From NCBI RefSeq assembly GCF_947179165.1, contig NC_077248.1, forward strand, positions 7,313,256 to 7,377,255: DNA of 64,000 nt, written 5' to 3'. The notes beneath the pieces are model-generated. The model searched no databases, was not told where the DNA came from, and saw only the letters and a program-made list of their open reading frames with translations. The position numbers were made by a program, and so were the translations under genes. How positions within the stretch are numbered: the first letter of the stretch is position 1; every line of letters starts with the position of its first letter. The stretch comes from Solanum dulcamara. Taxonomy: Eukaryota; Streptophyta; Magnoliopsida; Solanales; Solanaceae. Shown one piece after another: positions 1-12,230 of the stretch.

Positions 1-317
1 TAATTGAATGATATACTTGAAGATTTTATCCGCATAGTGAAAGAACATTCCAACTATCGATGTTTTTAGTTTCAAACAAAACCATGAATAATTTGACGTA
101 GAATGAGTGGTAGATCTGATGTAGTTAAGCATTTACAGGTTCTGTGGACACTATAAATGGTGACCTTAGCTGACTTTGTGTGGTTTTCCAGTTGATCAAA
201 CACGCTTTGCCAAAAAATGGCTAATTTTTCTTTGCTAGGTAATTGTAACAATTTTCTAAGGGAAGTGGCTTGCTTCAAAGAAGGAGAAAAGAATGTATAT
301 TAGGATAGATAGATGAT

Positions 318-510
318 TTCCCCAAGGCTTTGGTCTAGTGGTAAGAGTGCAACAAGTGATGTTTGAGTTAGGTGTACGTCATGGTTTCGTACCTTACTAT
401 AGACAAAAAATTGGTATTTAAGTGAAGGGTAGAGGAGTGGACTTATTATCCATTGAATTTCTAACCATGCGCCCCTGGTCCATCGGGGTTATCTCAGTTA
501 TAAAAAAAGA
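318..510 (+). repeat. tRNA-derived SINE
   Basis: A tRNA-like box A (TGGTCTAGTGGT followed by AAGAGTGC, 331-350) is followed about 35 bp later by a box B-like GGTTTCGTACC (383-393). The body ends in a short A-rich tail at 502-510. The 7-bp direct repeat AGATGAT at 311-317 and 511-517 is a plausible target-site duplication. The family looks like one of the Solanaceae SINEs; I cannot give the exact subfamily. Confidence 0.55.
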
Positions 511-532
511 AGATGATGATAGTAAGGTTCTG

Positions 533-654
533 CCTTGGAAACAGCCTCTGGCAGAAATGCAAGGCAAGGCTGCGTACAATAGACCCTTGTGGTCAGGCCC
601 TTCCCCGGACCCCGCGCATAGCGGGAGCTTTAATGCACCGGGCTGACCTTTTTT
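533..654 (+). repeat. 5'-truncated Au-like SINE with a perfect target-site duplication
   Basis: The sequence matches the 3' part of the Au SINE family as I recall it, including CTGCGTACAATAGACCC and the CCCGCGCATAGCGGGAGC block, and it ends in a T run. The exact 17-bp repeat ATGATAGTAAGGTTCTG flanks it at 516-532 and 655-671. The tRNA-derived 5' half is missing, so this is a truncated insertion placed just after the older SINE at 318-510. Confidence 0.75.
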
Positions 655-2487
655 ATGATAGTAAGGTTCTGTTAGCTTGATCATTCTTATTCGAAAAACA
701 GGAATTTCACGGTATACTGTGGACAAAGCAATTGTAATATTAATATATGTACTAGGAATTTTATAGTTCATTCATATTAATGGATATGCAAAGAACTATT
801 AGCAGTTCTACTATTATTGTTTCTGATTAGTGTTGATCATCAACTGTCCATTGAATTGAAGGCGGTCCTTAGCTAGTGGAGTTTACAATATGATAAAGGT
901 CTAAAGAGCTTACCCCGTGTATGAAATGCTCCCTGGCTAGCACAAAGTTAGGGGGAGAGTGAGTGTTTACCATACTTTGTCTTCTCCTTGGATAAGATAG
1001 GTTGGACCAGTAAAACGAGACTAGGATAAAACGCTCTGGAGTATCGCTTCACTAGTCACTAGAGTGAGAAAACAAAGGCGAGATATGGTTATGCACCTGT
1101 AGTGCTTTATCAAGAAAAAAAATTGGTGCAGCTCTAGAGAAGGATGTTGGAGTAAGAATACTAGGTTGGATTAGAAATAAGTTAAAGGAGGAGATAGAGT
1201 AACGTTGTTGAGCTGAAAGCTTATGCCATGTTTACAACTTACAACACAACAAAGAGCACAAGATAATTAAGTGCTTCAGAATACAGTGGAAATTAAATGC
1301 CTCTCAAAATGTCAAGCAATTCAAGATATTGCTAGATGGAGAAGAATTAGGGAGTGCAACACAGGACCAATTTGTGGATTTTCTGCATACTGTTCCTTTT
1401 AGGTGGCGAAAAGTACCATTCATTTATTTGTTAGTCAGTGAAGACTCCTATAAATAGCTTGGATTTGTGACATCCGGTGATTCTTCTATGTGAAAAAGAA
1501 TTTGATATGAGAAGCAATAAAGTGAGCGGAGAGGACCAATCCTTTTTATTGTACAAGGTTATGTTAGCAAATTCTTTCAAATTCAAAAAGAAAGCAGTGG
1601 AACTTTGATCAACGAGTAATTCCTTTCTCTTCCATTTAAGTTACGTAGTGACTCATTTTTGAATTGTGAGGATGAATGCAATTCTAACAATGGAGAAATT
1701 TGGTTTGTTGACCATGCACTTGAAAGTTATGTAAAATGTCCAGTCAACATTTAGTTGAATTGGACGAAATTTGCCTCACTGAGATACATCCAAGTCGACC
1801 AGGCTTCATTGGGTTTTTTATTAGTTAATATTGATAACCATCCAGTTAAAAGAAATTAATGTAGTAGATTTTATTCTTAAAGTAGATGTGGTTCCGCGTA
1901 AATGGACCAAGTTTACCATGGACATACAGCTCATATGGCACTACAAATTTGATATTATCCTTGCAATGGAAAAGATAGCCGAGTTGATGGTGATGGATAC
2001 CTAGTGCTTTGTTGAGTATGTAGAGGTCCTAAAAGGATGCTGTGGAAATGTTTGTATGGAATACTTATCAACTATCTTAGCTGGGATGCTTTAACCTTCT
2101 AGGGGCACTTACAAAATGCTTGCATTCTGCATTGTTCATGTGTTTTGCATTTTTATACAGAAGTCTTTAGAAAGTAACAAAAGCATCTATAAAATAATTA
2201 CACTCTGCTCATTTGTATATGGTTCGCTTGTTGAGATGTTTACTTTCATTTTCCGGCTGATGCTAGGCTTGAAGTGAAATACCTATCCGCTGTTCCAATT
2301 GAAGGTTGTCCTGTATCACTTGTCAAGAATAATATCTACAGGATGCTAATTTCTGGTTATTTGCACGACTTTGCATAATATTTGGCATACTAGCATCTCT
2401 AAAATGGCACAATATCAGAAGAGATAGATTTTTGAAAGGATGTTCAGCATAAATCACTAAATGATTGTCAAACTTTGATCAATGCAG

Positions 2488-3024
2488 GTGGTGAAGATTA
2501 GACTACAGCAGCAGAGAGGATTAAGTCCTGAGCTTCTGCGATACAAGGGACCTATACACTGTGCTCGTATGATTGTTCGTGAAGAAGGCATTCTCGGTCT
2601 CTGGGCAGGTGCGGCGCCAACTGTTATGCGTAATGGTACAAATCAGGCCGCCATGTTTACAGCCAAGAATGCATTTGACACAATGTTATGGAAGAAACAT
2701 GAAGGTGATGGGCAAGTTCTTCAGCCATGGCAGTCTATGATATCAGGATTCCTGGCAGGGACAGCTGGTCCCATATGCACCGGGCCATTTGATGTTGTGA
2801 AAACAAGGCTCATGGCTCAGAGTAAATCTGGGGGCGAGTTGAAGTACAGAGGAATGTTTCATGCCATCGCAACAATACATGCAGAAGAAGGATTACGTGC
2901 CTTGTGGAAGGGACTAATTCCCCGGCTCATGAGGATCCCACCGGGCCAGGCGATTATGTGGGCTGTGGCTGACCAAATAACTGGCTTTTACGAGAGGACA
3001 TACTTGACAAATGCACCTTTATAG
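2488..3024 (+). CDS. SFC1: Mitochondrial succinate/fumarate carrier, C-terminal exon
   Basis: The exon starts after the AG at 2486-2487 and encodes 178 residues to the TAG at 3022-3024. It begins VVKIRLQQQRGLSPELL and contains GTNQAAMFTAKNAFD, the carrier signature PFDVVKTRLMAQ of the third repeat, and PRLMRIPPGQAIMWAVADQ. These match plant mitochondrial succinate-fumarate carriers (Arabidopsis mSFC1 type, about 309 residues), which exchange cytosolic succinate for matrix fumarate across the inner mitochondrial membrane. The exon boundary falls inside the second-repeat signature (P-F-E before the intron, VVK after). The first repeat and half of the second must lie upstream and are not in the window. 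An upstream ATG at 2482 is an intronic accident. The family call is firm; whether the full gene is intact cannot be judged here. Confidence 0.9.
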   Translation: MVKIRLQQQRGLSPELLRYKGPIHCARMIVREEGILGLWAGAAPTVMRNGTNQAAMFTAKNAFDTMLWKKHEGDGQVLQPWQSMISGFLAGTAGPICTGPFDVVKTRLMAQSKSGGELKYRGMFHAIATIHAEEGLRALWKGLIPRLMRIPPGQAIMWAVADQITGFYERTYLTNAPL

Positions 3025-4021
3025 GTACTACTGCAGTTTTGTCCTCGCCTTTCTTTGTTCTGGTTCTTAGTTCATTTTTCTGGCAGAAGCTGGACAAGTT
3101 TTGCCCTTTATAGTTTCTTTAGCTATTGATTGAAGGCGAAAATAAGATGGTGCTACGCCTTATCCACATTTTCACTGAGATGCCGCAACCATAACAATGT
3201 TTGTCTAGATTACCTCCATCTTTACAGGCTGGGTAACTGAATTTTGCAGTAAATTTGAAATCTTTGAAGTCTCATTTTGATATGTATTGAGGATGAAAAT
3301 CTAACTGGTGCGACTGAAGTGCTTGAGATCATTGTTGATTTTTTACCCTTGCCAAAAGGGGGAAAAAAAGAAGACATTTTATAATTTTTTATTTTAGTCG
3401 CCCTTTGTTTTAGTTTTCTTCAAAGGGAACTTCGATCGAGTCTGGAGACTAAAGGGCAATTTTTTTAAAAATCAAAAATTTCAAACGATAACTTAAAAAA
3501 TGAAAGATATCAAAATGAAAAGGCATGGGGGCATCACGCCTTACCCCTTGCCCCTTACATGCTTTACAAGGTGTGAGGGTGGGCGTGTAGACCCCACGCC
3601 TTCCATTTCAATTGTTGAACAAAATGTTTTCTTGTACTAATGGAGGAGTTAGTATCTGTAAACACCCTAACATCAATTATAAAGTAGTGACTAACTTGCA
3701 TTTCAAACTAAAACATTATGTTCTCTTGTACATTAAAATCACTACAATACTATACTCCCTCTGTTCACTTTTATTTTTCTACTATTTCATAAATAAATTT
3801 CATTTTTACTTGTCACTTTTAACACATCCAATTGTTAACATATAAATAATCATATCCAACATTGTTTTCTTTAGTGTGTCAAGTCCATATGCGATAAGTA
3901 AAAGTGAATAATTAGAGTATAAATTAAGATAAATTGAATACGACTTTAAAAGGATATATAACATCAAAACGTACAAAATTGTTTCCTGCAGTACATGATG
4001 CATAATATCTCAACGTATATG

Positions 4022-4198
4022 AGTTGTATTGCACTAGTAGGATTGCTTCACCTTTAATCATATATTTCGTGTTCGAGCCTTGAATATGACGAAAATTTTG
4101 TTGGGAGCGACACCTCCAAATGGGTACTATGCGCAATTTTGATTTAATTGAGACTCCACTGACTTCGAACACAGGATGGGAAGCCAATTTTTTTTTTA
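4022..4198 (+). repeat. tRNA-derived SINE (unit 1)
   Basis: The box B-like GTGTTCGAGCC (4069-4079) lies within a body common in Solanum, with the stretch GGGAGCGACACCTCCAAATG, and ends in a T/A-rich tail near 4190. The unit 2 copy is at 16189-16365, so it inserted before the segmental duplication. Subfamily not assigned. Confidence 0.55.
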
Positions 4199-5096
4199 TC
4201 TCAACGTACACCTTTTATTAACTTACATACTTCTACCGCTAAAAACAAGTATAATTAATTAACATATACTTTAACCTTAATTCTTAATTTAATCATGCTC
4301 TTCACCTTGTAAGGCGTAGTCCCCATGCCTTACCAAAGAAAAGTTAACAAACTTTTTCTGGTAAGGCCGCACTCTGCGCCTTTATCGTTTTGATTTCTTT
4401 TATTTTTTAAATATAGAATTCAAAGTTTTGATTAAAAAATCTGCTCTTTAAACTGTGATATGTGTTCGAAACTTCGAATGGAACTTTCGTGTTGCAAATA
4501 ATTTGGCAAGTCTTTAACTGTGCACTCGCTATATTTTTTTATTTTCTCGTGTTTGATTAATTTAAAAAAATAAAAAATATCTTTTTTTTTTAGGAAAATA
4601 AACCCATCGCTAGATCTACTTATAATAATGTCCAAAATATCCATCTGTCCATTTTTATTTATATGCTATTTTAAAATTAAATTTCATTTTTATTTGTTAC
4701 CGTAAACATATTTAGAGAAGATAATTATTCTTTTTCATGTTTCTTTTAACATTAATAATTTATTTTCTAAATTATTTTTCAAAACTAATAGTAAACATCA
4801 ATCAACATAAATTGTATGATAAAATAATCATATCAATCATTTATTTTTTAAATTAAAGTTTCAAATCTAAATAAGACAAATAAAAATGAACTGAGGAAGT
4901 ATTAAATTTGTTACTCCCAACATTTTAGGATAAGTGGTATCTTTCACTTTTATCCTTATTTAAATAAAGAAACATTCACATAATATTTTTTTTTATTAAG
5001 ATTAAGTTAGTAAAAAATACATCTTACTTTCTAGAAATGAATAGTTTTTTTTAAAAAGTGTGCATTATTTAAAAATATAATTTATTTTAAACAAAT

Positions 5097-5554
5097 AAAA
5101 TATAAGGAAAAAGCTCAAATATGTCATCGAACTTTGAGAAAAGATTTATTTATGCTATTTATTAAAAGTTTGACTCATCTATGTCATTGTCGTTTGAGAA
5201 AAGGCTCATCTATGCCATTATTTTTAACCCCGATTTTGCAAAACCACCTAAACAACTTTTAATATTTTTTAATTGAAGTTTTGAATCAAATGTACTTTTT
5301 TTGCTTTCTTCTTCATGTGTTTTTAGTGCTCTTGATGAAGAAGAAGCAAAAAAGTACATTTGATTCAAAACACCAATAGAAAAGTGTTAAAAGTTGTCTA
5401 GGTGGTTTTGCAAAATCGGAGTTAAAAAATAATGACATAAATGAACCTTTTCTCAAACGACAATAATATAGATGAGCCAAATTTTTAACGGATGACATAA
5501 ATGGGTCTTTTCTCAAAGTTTGATGGCATATTTGAGCCATTTTCCTAAAATATA
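5097..5554. mobile_element. Foldback MITE (442 bp) with 8-bp target duplication, unit 1
   Basis: Element 5105-5546. The two halves are inverted copies of each other: the left arm starts AGGAAAAAGCTCAAATATG and the right arm ends in the complement of AGGAAAATGGCTCAAATATG. The arms meet near 5315-5330. The exact 8-bp repeat AAAATATA flanks it at 5097-5104 and 5547-5554, as expected for an hAT-type insertion. It has no coding capacity. It lies about 400 bp upstream of the HPSE-a start. Confidence 0.8.
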
Positions 5555-5817
5555 TTCAAATAGTGATATAGTAAAATTACTATTCTATTTATTATTCCTT
5601 AAAAAGTGCGTCGAACTACTCTTTAATTTTATTTGTTCACTATTTTAAAACTAAATTTTTAATTTTTACTTGTCACTTTTAATCTATCATTTGTGAAAAA
5701 AAAAAATTAATCATATCAATCATTATTTTTTTAAATGAGTGTGTTAAATTTAAAAATAACAATTAAAAGAGAACGGAGCGAGTAATTAAAAAAATGGACG
5801 GGGGGCGTACACAATTC

Positions 5818-5870
5818 CCACATGTATGATAAGCGTAGTTTGTCTTTTATGCATTAACTCCTACATGTGG
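5818..5870. promoter_or_regulatory. Inverted CACATG pair upstream of HPSE-a
   Basis: CCACATGTA at 5818-5826 and TACATGTGG at 5862-5870 are 9-bp inverted copies 35 bp apart, each holding an E-box (CANNTG) core. They sit 80-130 bp before the HPSE-a start codon and are kept in unit 2. A role as bHLH binding sites is inference only. Confidence 0.3.
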
Positions 5871-5948
5871 ACATTTTAATGCTAGAAGAAAATTAAAGTT
5901 AGGTGAGAGCAAACTTTAGTGTAAAATAACTCAACTAGCACTGTGCCA

Positions 5949-8900
5949 ATGGCTTCTTCGTTGAGGTGCTACTTGGGGTTGTACTTGTTGCTATTGTCCT
6001 TGTACTTGAACCAAATTTCAAGAGCAGATATTATTGAAGAAGGGATTCTTTACATTGATGGGTTTTCTTCAATTGCAAAAATTGATAATGAATTCATTTG
6101 TGCAACCTTAGATTGGTGGCCTCCTAGTAAATGTGACTATGGAACTTGTAGCTGGGGAAATGCTTCTCTTCTTAATCTTGTAAGTTCCCCTTTTTACAAT
6201 TTACTTTAAATTCTCTGTTATATTAAAATAATTGCAGATACTCAGTATTTTCAGCATACAAGGCTCTACTTGTGAGGAATTAAGATTTCTTGGCCACATA
6301 CAAAATCAACGGAAGAAAATGACCTTTTCAGATGTTTCGTAAAAAAAAAAGATATAAAACAAAATAATTGTAAGTGGCCTAAAAATATCAATTCTCCCCT
6401 TCAAATTTTGTAGTGTAAACTACTACACCCACTCTATATTCTTCATATTTTGATAGTTTTATGTAGGAAAATGTTTTCCGTGAAAATAAGAGAGCGTTTT
6501 TTTAAAAAAAAAAATATTATTTTTTAGTGTTTGCTAAGTAAGAAAAAAATATTATCTCAAAAATAATTTGTATGTTATCTGGTACTCCCGCCGGTTCATA
6601 TTAAGTAAATTGTTGTTGGGACTTTTTTCATAAGTGAATTGTTGGTAATTTTTTTTATATTTATTTCCTTTTTTTAACTAATTTGTATTTTCTAGGAGAA
6701 TAGTTTAGAAATAATCAAAAGGTAATAGTGGAAAATAGCCTTTAATTTATGTTTTTAAATATTTCTCTTTAACAGATGTGTCCTACCCAACAATTCACTT
6801 AATATGGATCAATGGATCAGAGGGAGTAAAACAGTATGGAGGTGGGGGAGATGGTTCGGATGTTGGGATGGTCAAGGGATGGGGGATGGTGGCCTTACGT
6901 GCTTTCTTATAGAAGATGTTTTTCAAAATATTTTGACCAACTTGTCCACCAGGATTTGGACAAATGAAAAAAAAATCACCTAGTGATTTTGCATCCGGTG
7001 AGATTTGAACCTGAAACCTCATGGTTCTCAATCTACTTCATGACCACGACTCCACTTACACCCTAGGTGCATTAAGTTATATTCAACCTAACATCTCATT
7101 GCACTGATGGGGAGTATTCTTTATTGCAGGATCTAAGCAACAAGGTATTTTTGAATGCAATCAGAGGTATAGATTTTTGGAGAAACACCTATCTATGATA
7201 CATTCAAAAATTATTCAGTAGTTTTCTGATTAATAACTATTGAAGTTTCCTCCTGCGTGTTGCAGCGTTTTCTCCATTAATAATTAGACTTGGAGGCACA
7301 TTGCAAGATAAACTAATATACCAAGCGACGCATAATGAACAACCATGTACTCTTTTTCTCCGTGATGCTACAGAGTTGTTTGGCTTCACGCAAGGTTGCT
7401 TGCCTTTGTATCGTTGGGATGAACTCAACGAATTTTTCAAGAAAACGGGGTAACTATACTTCATGCAGTTTTCTGCATTTTAAACTTGACTGAGGAAAAT
7501 CGTCTAGGGATGTGATATTTATGGACTGAGTTCTTGTTAGTGAAGAGCTATTATATGTATCATTACAGGGCAAAAGTAACTTTTGGGTTGAATACTTTAA
7601 ATGGAAAGACAGTAGTTCCTGATGGCAGCACTGCTTTGGGAGATTGGGATTCCAGCAATGCAGCGTCTTTGATCAGATATACAGTCAGCAGGGGTTATAC
7701 TATCCACGGCTGGGAGCTTGGTATGAAACTCTCTATGTTCTTTAACTACAGTTACTTTAGGGGTATGCTGGTATGCAAATTTAGCATAAACTTAAGAGAA
7801 TTAACAATACTGTAAGGAGCAAGTAGTATGAGAATTATCCTTGTATTGTCGTTGAGTGTTCCATTTTGTTGTCGTATGAAAGAGCATGTGCATCAATTTC
7901 TTAGTAATTAGATCTTCATACAGGGCGATAGAGAACTTTTCCGTTGTAGTTGACAGTATATCCATATCATTCTCTTAATCAAGAAAATAAATGTTGAAGT
8001 GCTTCCATAAGACAGGTTCGCATGGATCACTTCCTTCCATAGGAACAAAATATCACAAGCCAACTCTGAGACTGTTGACCGATATTTCATCTCTTGGCCT
8101 ACTCTCTGCTACATTTGATTTAAATTTGTAGTTTCTTTCCAGGAAATGAATTGAATGGAAACGGAATAGGTCCAGGTATTTCAGCCGACCAGTATGCTTG
8201 TGATGTTATGGCTCTTCACAAATTAGTGGAAGATATATATAAAGGGAAAGATATTATGCCATTAATCCTTGCACCAGGAGGAATATTTGATGCTGTTTGG
8301 TTTCTGAAATTTATGGATAAAGCCTCCAATTCTCTTCAAGTAGTTACACATCACATTTACAGTGTTGGCGGAGGTACGTTAAGCTCTTTTCTGATGTAGT
8401 TTCTTGTCCTTCAATTTCTGTTATTATCTCCTATCTCTTGTACTTCGATTGTCACATTATTGTGTTGTAGTTACTGTTCCTTTTTTCAGAATCTTCATCA
8501 TACTTTCTATAGTATTTTGCCATGATTTTTTCACTTTCATATTTCTTTTTCGATCTACTTTGATATGTTTTTCCTTGAGCCAAGTGTCTATCGGAAACAA
8601 CCTCACCTCTCTGCCTACCAAGGTAGGGGTAAGGTCTGTGTACACTCTACCCTCCTCAGACTCCACTTGTGGGATTACAGTGAGTATATTGTTGTAAGTT
8701 TTAATTTTCCCCTAATCCTAGGCTCCTAGCTCAGCCATTTTTATTGGAATAACGAATCATCTGATATTTAGGCAATGACACCAAACTAGTTCAGAAAATA
8801 CTTGAACCTTCTCATCTGGATGAAGAATCCAAAATATTGCAAAATCTTCAAGGCGTTCTCCGAAATTCTGGAACTTCAGCCGTAGCATGGGTTGGTGAAA

Positions 8901-9889
8901 GTGGAGGAGTTTATAACAGTGGTCGCAATCATATTTCAAATAGCTTCGTGTCCAGCTTTTGGTAAAAATTCAACCTAATTGGTCTATACCTCTGATAACC
9001 TTCTTGTCAAGATTTCATAGAAGTGATTTTGCTGCTTGCAATATATAGGTACTTGGATCAGCTTGGGATGTCAGCCACGTTCGATAATAAGAAATATTGT
9101 CGACAAACCTTGGTTGGTGGAAACTATGGTCTCCTCAATACCACAAACTTTCATCCAAATCCTGATTATTATGGGTACGCCTTAGCAGCTCTTCGATATT
9201 GTTTTCTTGAAAACAAGACCAACTGCATTATCTATTGAACTAATGCAGAACACGTTTTACATGGTAATGTAACTTACTCGTTTAGCATTATACTTATTGT
9301 TACTTGCTTTCTCTTTCATGCATACAGTGCTCTTTTATGGCACCGTTTGATGGGAAGGAATGTTCTATCAACACGGTTCCAAGGAATGAAAAAACTACGC
9401 TCTTATGCTCACTGTTCAAAATCTTCCGTAAGTTTGAACATCTTAGAGAATTGTAAGAAACTTCCTATGATCTACACTAGAGATCATTGTGATTTCTAAA
9501 TGCATATCAATATGTTGCAGGAAGGAATCGCGCTGATGTTGATCAACATGCATGGTAGTACAACTGTTAATATTAGTCTTTCAGTCACACTTGCTAACAC
9601 AAACGAGTCGCCAATGCTGCTACATGTCACGAACGATCAGAACCCGAGACACGGAATTGAGAGGGAAGAATATCACCTTACAGCCAAAGATGGTGAATTA
9701 CATAGCCAAACTGTGCTTTTGAATGGAAAGGAACTTAATGTAGATCATTTTGGAAGAATCCCTCTCTTGGAACCTATAAGAGTGAATCCCTCTGATCCAA
9801 TTGTCATTGCTCCTCTTTCAATTGTATTTATTCATATTCCCACCATTCAAGTGCCTGCTTGTAGTATGTTTACCAGAGAGAACATGTAA
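5949..9889 (+). CDS. Heparanase-like protein, GH79 (copy a)
   Basis: Nine exons: 5949-6179, 7130-7166, 7266-7449, 7569-7720, 8143-8373, 8772-8961, 9049-9174, 9328-9427 and 9521-9889. The sum is 1,620 nt, 539 residues, without a stop. All introns are GT-AG and all phases agree. The ATG at 5949 is followed by a hydrophobic signal peptide (about residues 1-26), so the product probably enters the secretory pathway. FICATLDWWPPSKCDYG, the acid/base glutamate E204 in WELGNEL and the nucleophile E321 in AVAWVGESGG identify a plant GH79 heparanase-like enzyme. Known plant members (AtGUS group, baicalinase) remove glucuronic acid from cell-wall arabinogalactan or from small glucuronides. The length is normal for the family. 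The substrate here is unknown. It precedes UGT-1 on the same strand. Confidence 0.93.
6585..6826. mobile_element. Stowaway-like MITE in HPSE-a intron 1
   Basis: Terminal inverted repeats CTCCCGCCGGTTCATATTAA and its near-complement ending TAATATGGATC...AGAGGGAG are flanked by TA on both sides (6583-6584, 6827-6828), as expected for Stowaway. The copy in HPSE-b intron 1 is 18750-18983; unit 1 has an extra 8 bp (a duplicated ATCAATGG) near the right end. Confidence 0.65.
6960..7075 (-). repeat. SINE 5' part in HPSE-a intron 1
   Basis: On the minus strand this reads as a tRNA-like head (box B GGTTCAAATC-like) followed by CACTAGGTGATTT. It is related to the SINEs in the BAG intron at 52841-53279. 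It is present in unit 2 at about 19120-19235. Confidence 0.45.
8577..8697 (+). repeat. TS-like SINE in HPSE-a intron 5
   Basis: The sequence contains TCTATCGGAAACAACCTC, GGGGTAAGGTCTGTGTACAC and CTCCACTTGTGGGATTACAG and ends in TTGTTG. These are marks of the 3' part of the tobacco TS SINE family. The unit 2 copy is at 20769-20887. More decayed pieces of the same family lie at about 10023-10115, 22215-22305 and, on the minus strand, 55086-55196. Confidence 0.65.
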
Positions 9890-11771
9890 GGATTATTTCC
9901 CCACTTGTATCATGAATTGATTTTAGTAATAAATTAGGGTATTTCTCCACTTAAACTAGATGCTTTTAACCACGTTTGTAGTGTTTGAGTAAAATAAAAT
10001 AATATTTTTCGGAAATAATCTTTCTTTTTAATGAGATAGGAGTAAGGTTTGCATACATTCTATCTTTCTCAAAATTCACTTATGAGATTGTACTGGGTAT
10101 ATTGTTATTGGATAAAATAAAAAAAGAAGAAGTATTTTTGAGTATTTATTTTAAAGTCAAAATAACAAAAATATGTCATAAGTTAGGATTCCGAACTTCT
10201 ATAACTTATGCTTAAAAGTCATTAGGTATAAGCACATCCAAATAAGCCTTTAATCATTGGGTATAACGCTTTTTCCAATTTTCAATCTAGAGAAGAAAAA
10301 AATTACAAAGATAATTGATAAAATTGGGATAGTCATAATACATAAATATGCTCTTTAAATTAGATTTAGCTGACATCTGTGCCCTCAAATTTTGAGTGTG
10401 CATAAATAGATACCTAAATTTGTATAAAACTAAACAAGTAGAGACACGCATCCTACGTGGCATAATACACGTAGGACACCACGTAAGACACAAAATTGTC
10501 ATATAGGATGTCACATAGGATGAATGTGTCTATTTATTTAATTTTATACAAGTTTAAATATTTACTTATACAAATCCAAAATTAAAGAATATTTGATAAT
10601 TGGTAAAACACGTGTTTACTCCACCACTCTGCGGTCTATGCGCACAAAAAAAAAAGAAAAAAAGATCAAAAATACTCTTAAACTATTTGAAATTGAAAAA
10701 TGTCCTTTATTTATAGTTTGGTCTAAAAATGCTCTTGCCGTCAATACTTTGATCAAAAAATGATCTTATTATTGATAATTTGATCAAAAAATGCTCATAT
10801 TATATATATATATATATATATTAAAAAACAAATCTTGTTCCTTAAAAAAATATTACTTTTAAGGAACTCTATTCTTGTTTTCTTTCTTTTTAAACCACTT
10901 TAAGTAATAAAAATGTAAAAAATTATTTTTTTTCTTTTTAATCTCATTTTATCAATTAAAAAAGAATAAATCAATTATTAATTTTCATTCAAATAATGAT
11001 AAAAAATAATTATAATAAAATAAGAAATATTTTTAATTTTTTAATTATTTTTCTAATTGAAGTAGAATAAACATTTACTAATAAAATAAATATTATTAGG
11101 AAAATAATATGTTCAAAAAGAAAAATAAATAATATATTTATTTGAAAAGGGGAATTTTTGACCCATTTAATAATAACAAGGACATGTTTGAGTAAAAGTA
11201 TTGATGACAAGAGTATTTTTAGACCAAATTATAAATAGAAGATATTTTTATTTATTTCATATAGTTTAAAAATATTTTTGATTTTTTTTTTAAAAAAAAC
11301 AAAAAGTAAATGTACAAAGGAAAACACGTGTTGAAAACATGCACATAAAGAGACAACTTTCCTTGATATTATTTTTTCGACTAGAAAATACATATATAAA
11401 GACAAATAATATCATTGTCAAGTTCGAGGCATCTTCTACTTGTGGCTAAGTCTCCAAAGAATCATAGTTCTAAGATTACACTCTCTTTTTCGTGATTAAC
11501 AATGGTGAGTTGTCCCAATTTTGTCACCACTCATTCACTATCAAGTAGCACCACAATATTCCAACATTTTTGGCGCCAGGCCATGAAAATTGTGAAATTT
11601 AAGAAAAGGTGTTGTGTTCGATAGGTAAGCAAAAAAAAATAATTTTAAAAATATTTATATATAATCTTGATAAATATTATAAAACGTGAACTTGGGGTAG
11701 GGGTGTTGGGGATGAGCCTTTGGGTGTAGAAGCGAAGATGAAGTGTGTTTGAGGTAGGAAAAACAAAAATA

Positions 11772-12057
11772 AATACATAAATATGATTTTTAACTTGACT
11801 TAAGTTGGCAACTATGAATTCTAACTTCACTAGTACACAAGTCGACACTTAAACTATCCAAAACTTGAACAAATAGACGCATTCGTCCTATATTGCAATT
11901 TTGTGTCCCACATGACATCTGACGTGTATTGTGCCACGTAGGACACACATGTCTACTTGTTTAATTTTATATAAGTTTAAGTGTCTACTTGCGCATACCC
12001 AAAATTGGAGGACATAAATATAAAATGAAGCCAAGTTAAATGACATATTTATGTATT
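11772..12057. mobile_element. MITE with AATACATAAATATG termini, upstream of UGT-1
   Basis: AATACATAAATATG at 11772 and its exact complement ending at 12057 bound a 286-bp element with an internal block containing TGTGCCACGTAGGACACA. The copy in unit 2 is 24009-24294. Decayed relatives lie at 10337-10590 and in the UGT-3 intron (about 32020-32200). I could not see a clear target duplication. Confidence 0.55.
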
Positions 12058-12230
12058 ATGCCTAAACATTCTTCAAAAATTTTAACAACGAACATAGGAA
12101 AATTGAACTTCATCGAAACACAATATTGATACAAATACATTATTTCAATAAAAGTTATTGGGTTCACGTCAAACCGGTACTTTGCTAGATCCGCCCCTAC
12201 TCCTTATAGTTCAAACCTTAATTAACAGTT

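Larger units (their letters stand above)
1..2487. other. Non-coding stretch before the carrier exon
   Basis: No exon of the carrier gene is recognisable here, although about 125 N-terminal residues are missing from the visible part of that protein. The stretch is probably intron, with the first exon(s) left of the window. It holds two SINE insertions near the left end (separate entries). I see nothing else I can name between about 700 and 2487. A 68-codon minus-strand ORF at 72-278 is not annotated because I cannot place it in a family. Confidence 0.5.
3025..5948. other. Carrier 3' flank and upstream region of HPSE-a
   Basis: The carrier 3' UTR probably runs to about 3250-3330. From 3529 the sequence belongs to the 12-kb duplicated unit and recurs from about 15695 at high identity. 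It holds a SINE (4022-4198), a degenerate Stowaway-like MITE near 4636-4905, a foldback MITE (5097-5554) and the HPSE-a promoter. The short ORFs here are not credible genes: they repeat in both units and overlap repeats. Confidence 0.6.

Noticed and set aside
72..278. Minus-strand ORF of 68 codons, MKQATSLRKLLQLPSKEKLA...
   Set aside because: It has a somewhat protein-like composition but no family I recognise, no splice context I can support, and it lies where the carrier gene should have an intron.
422..646. ORF across the two SINEs near the left end
   Set aside because: It is created by SINE sequence and a target duplication, not by a gene.
3612..4211. Short ORFs repeated at 15779-16378
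   Set aside because: They are AT-rich, overlap a SINE and repeat only because the whole region is duplicated.
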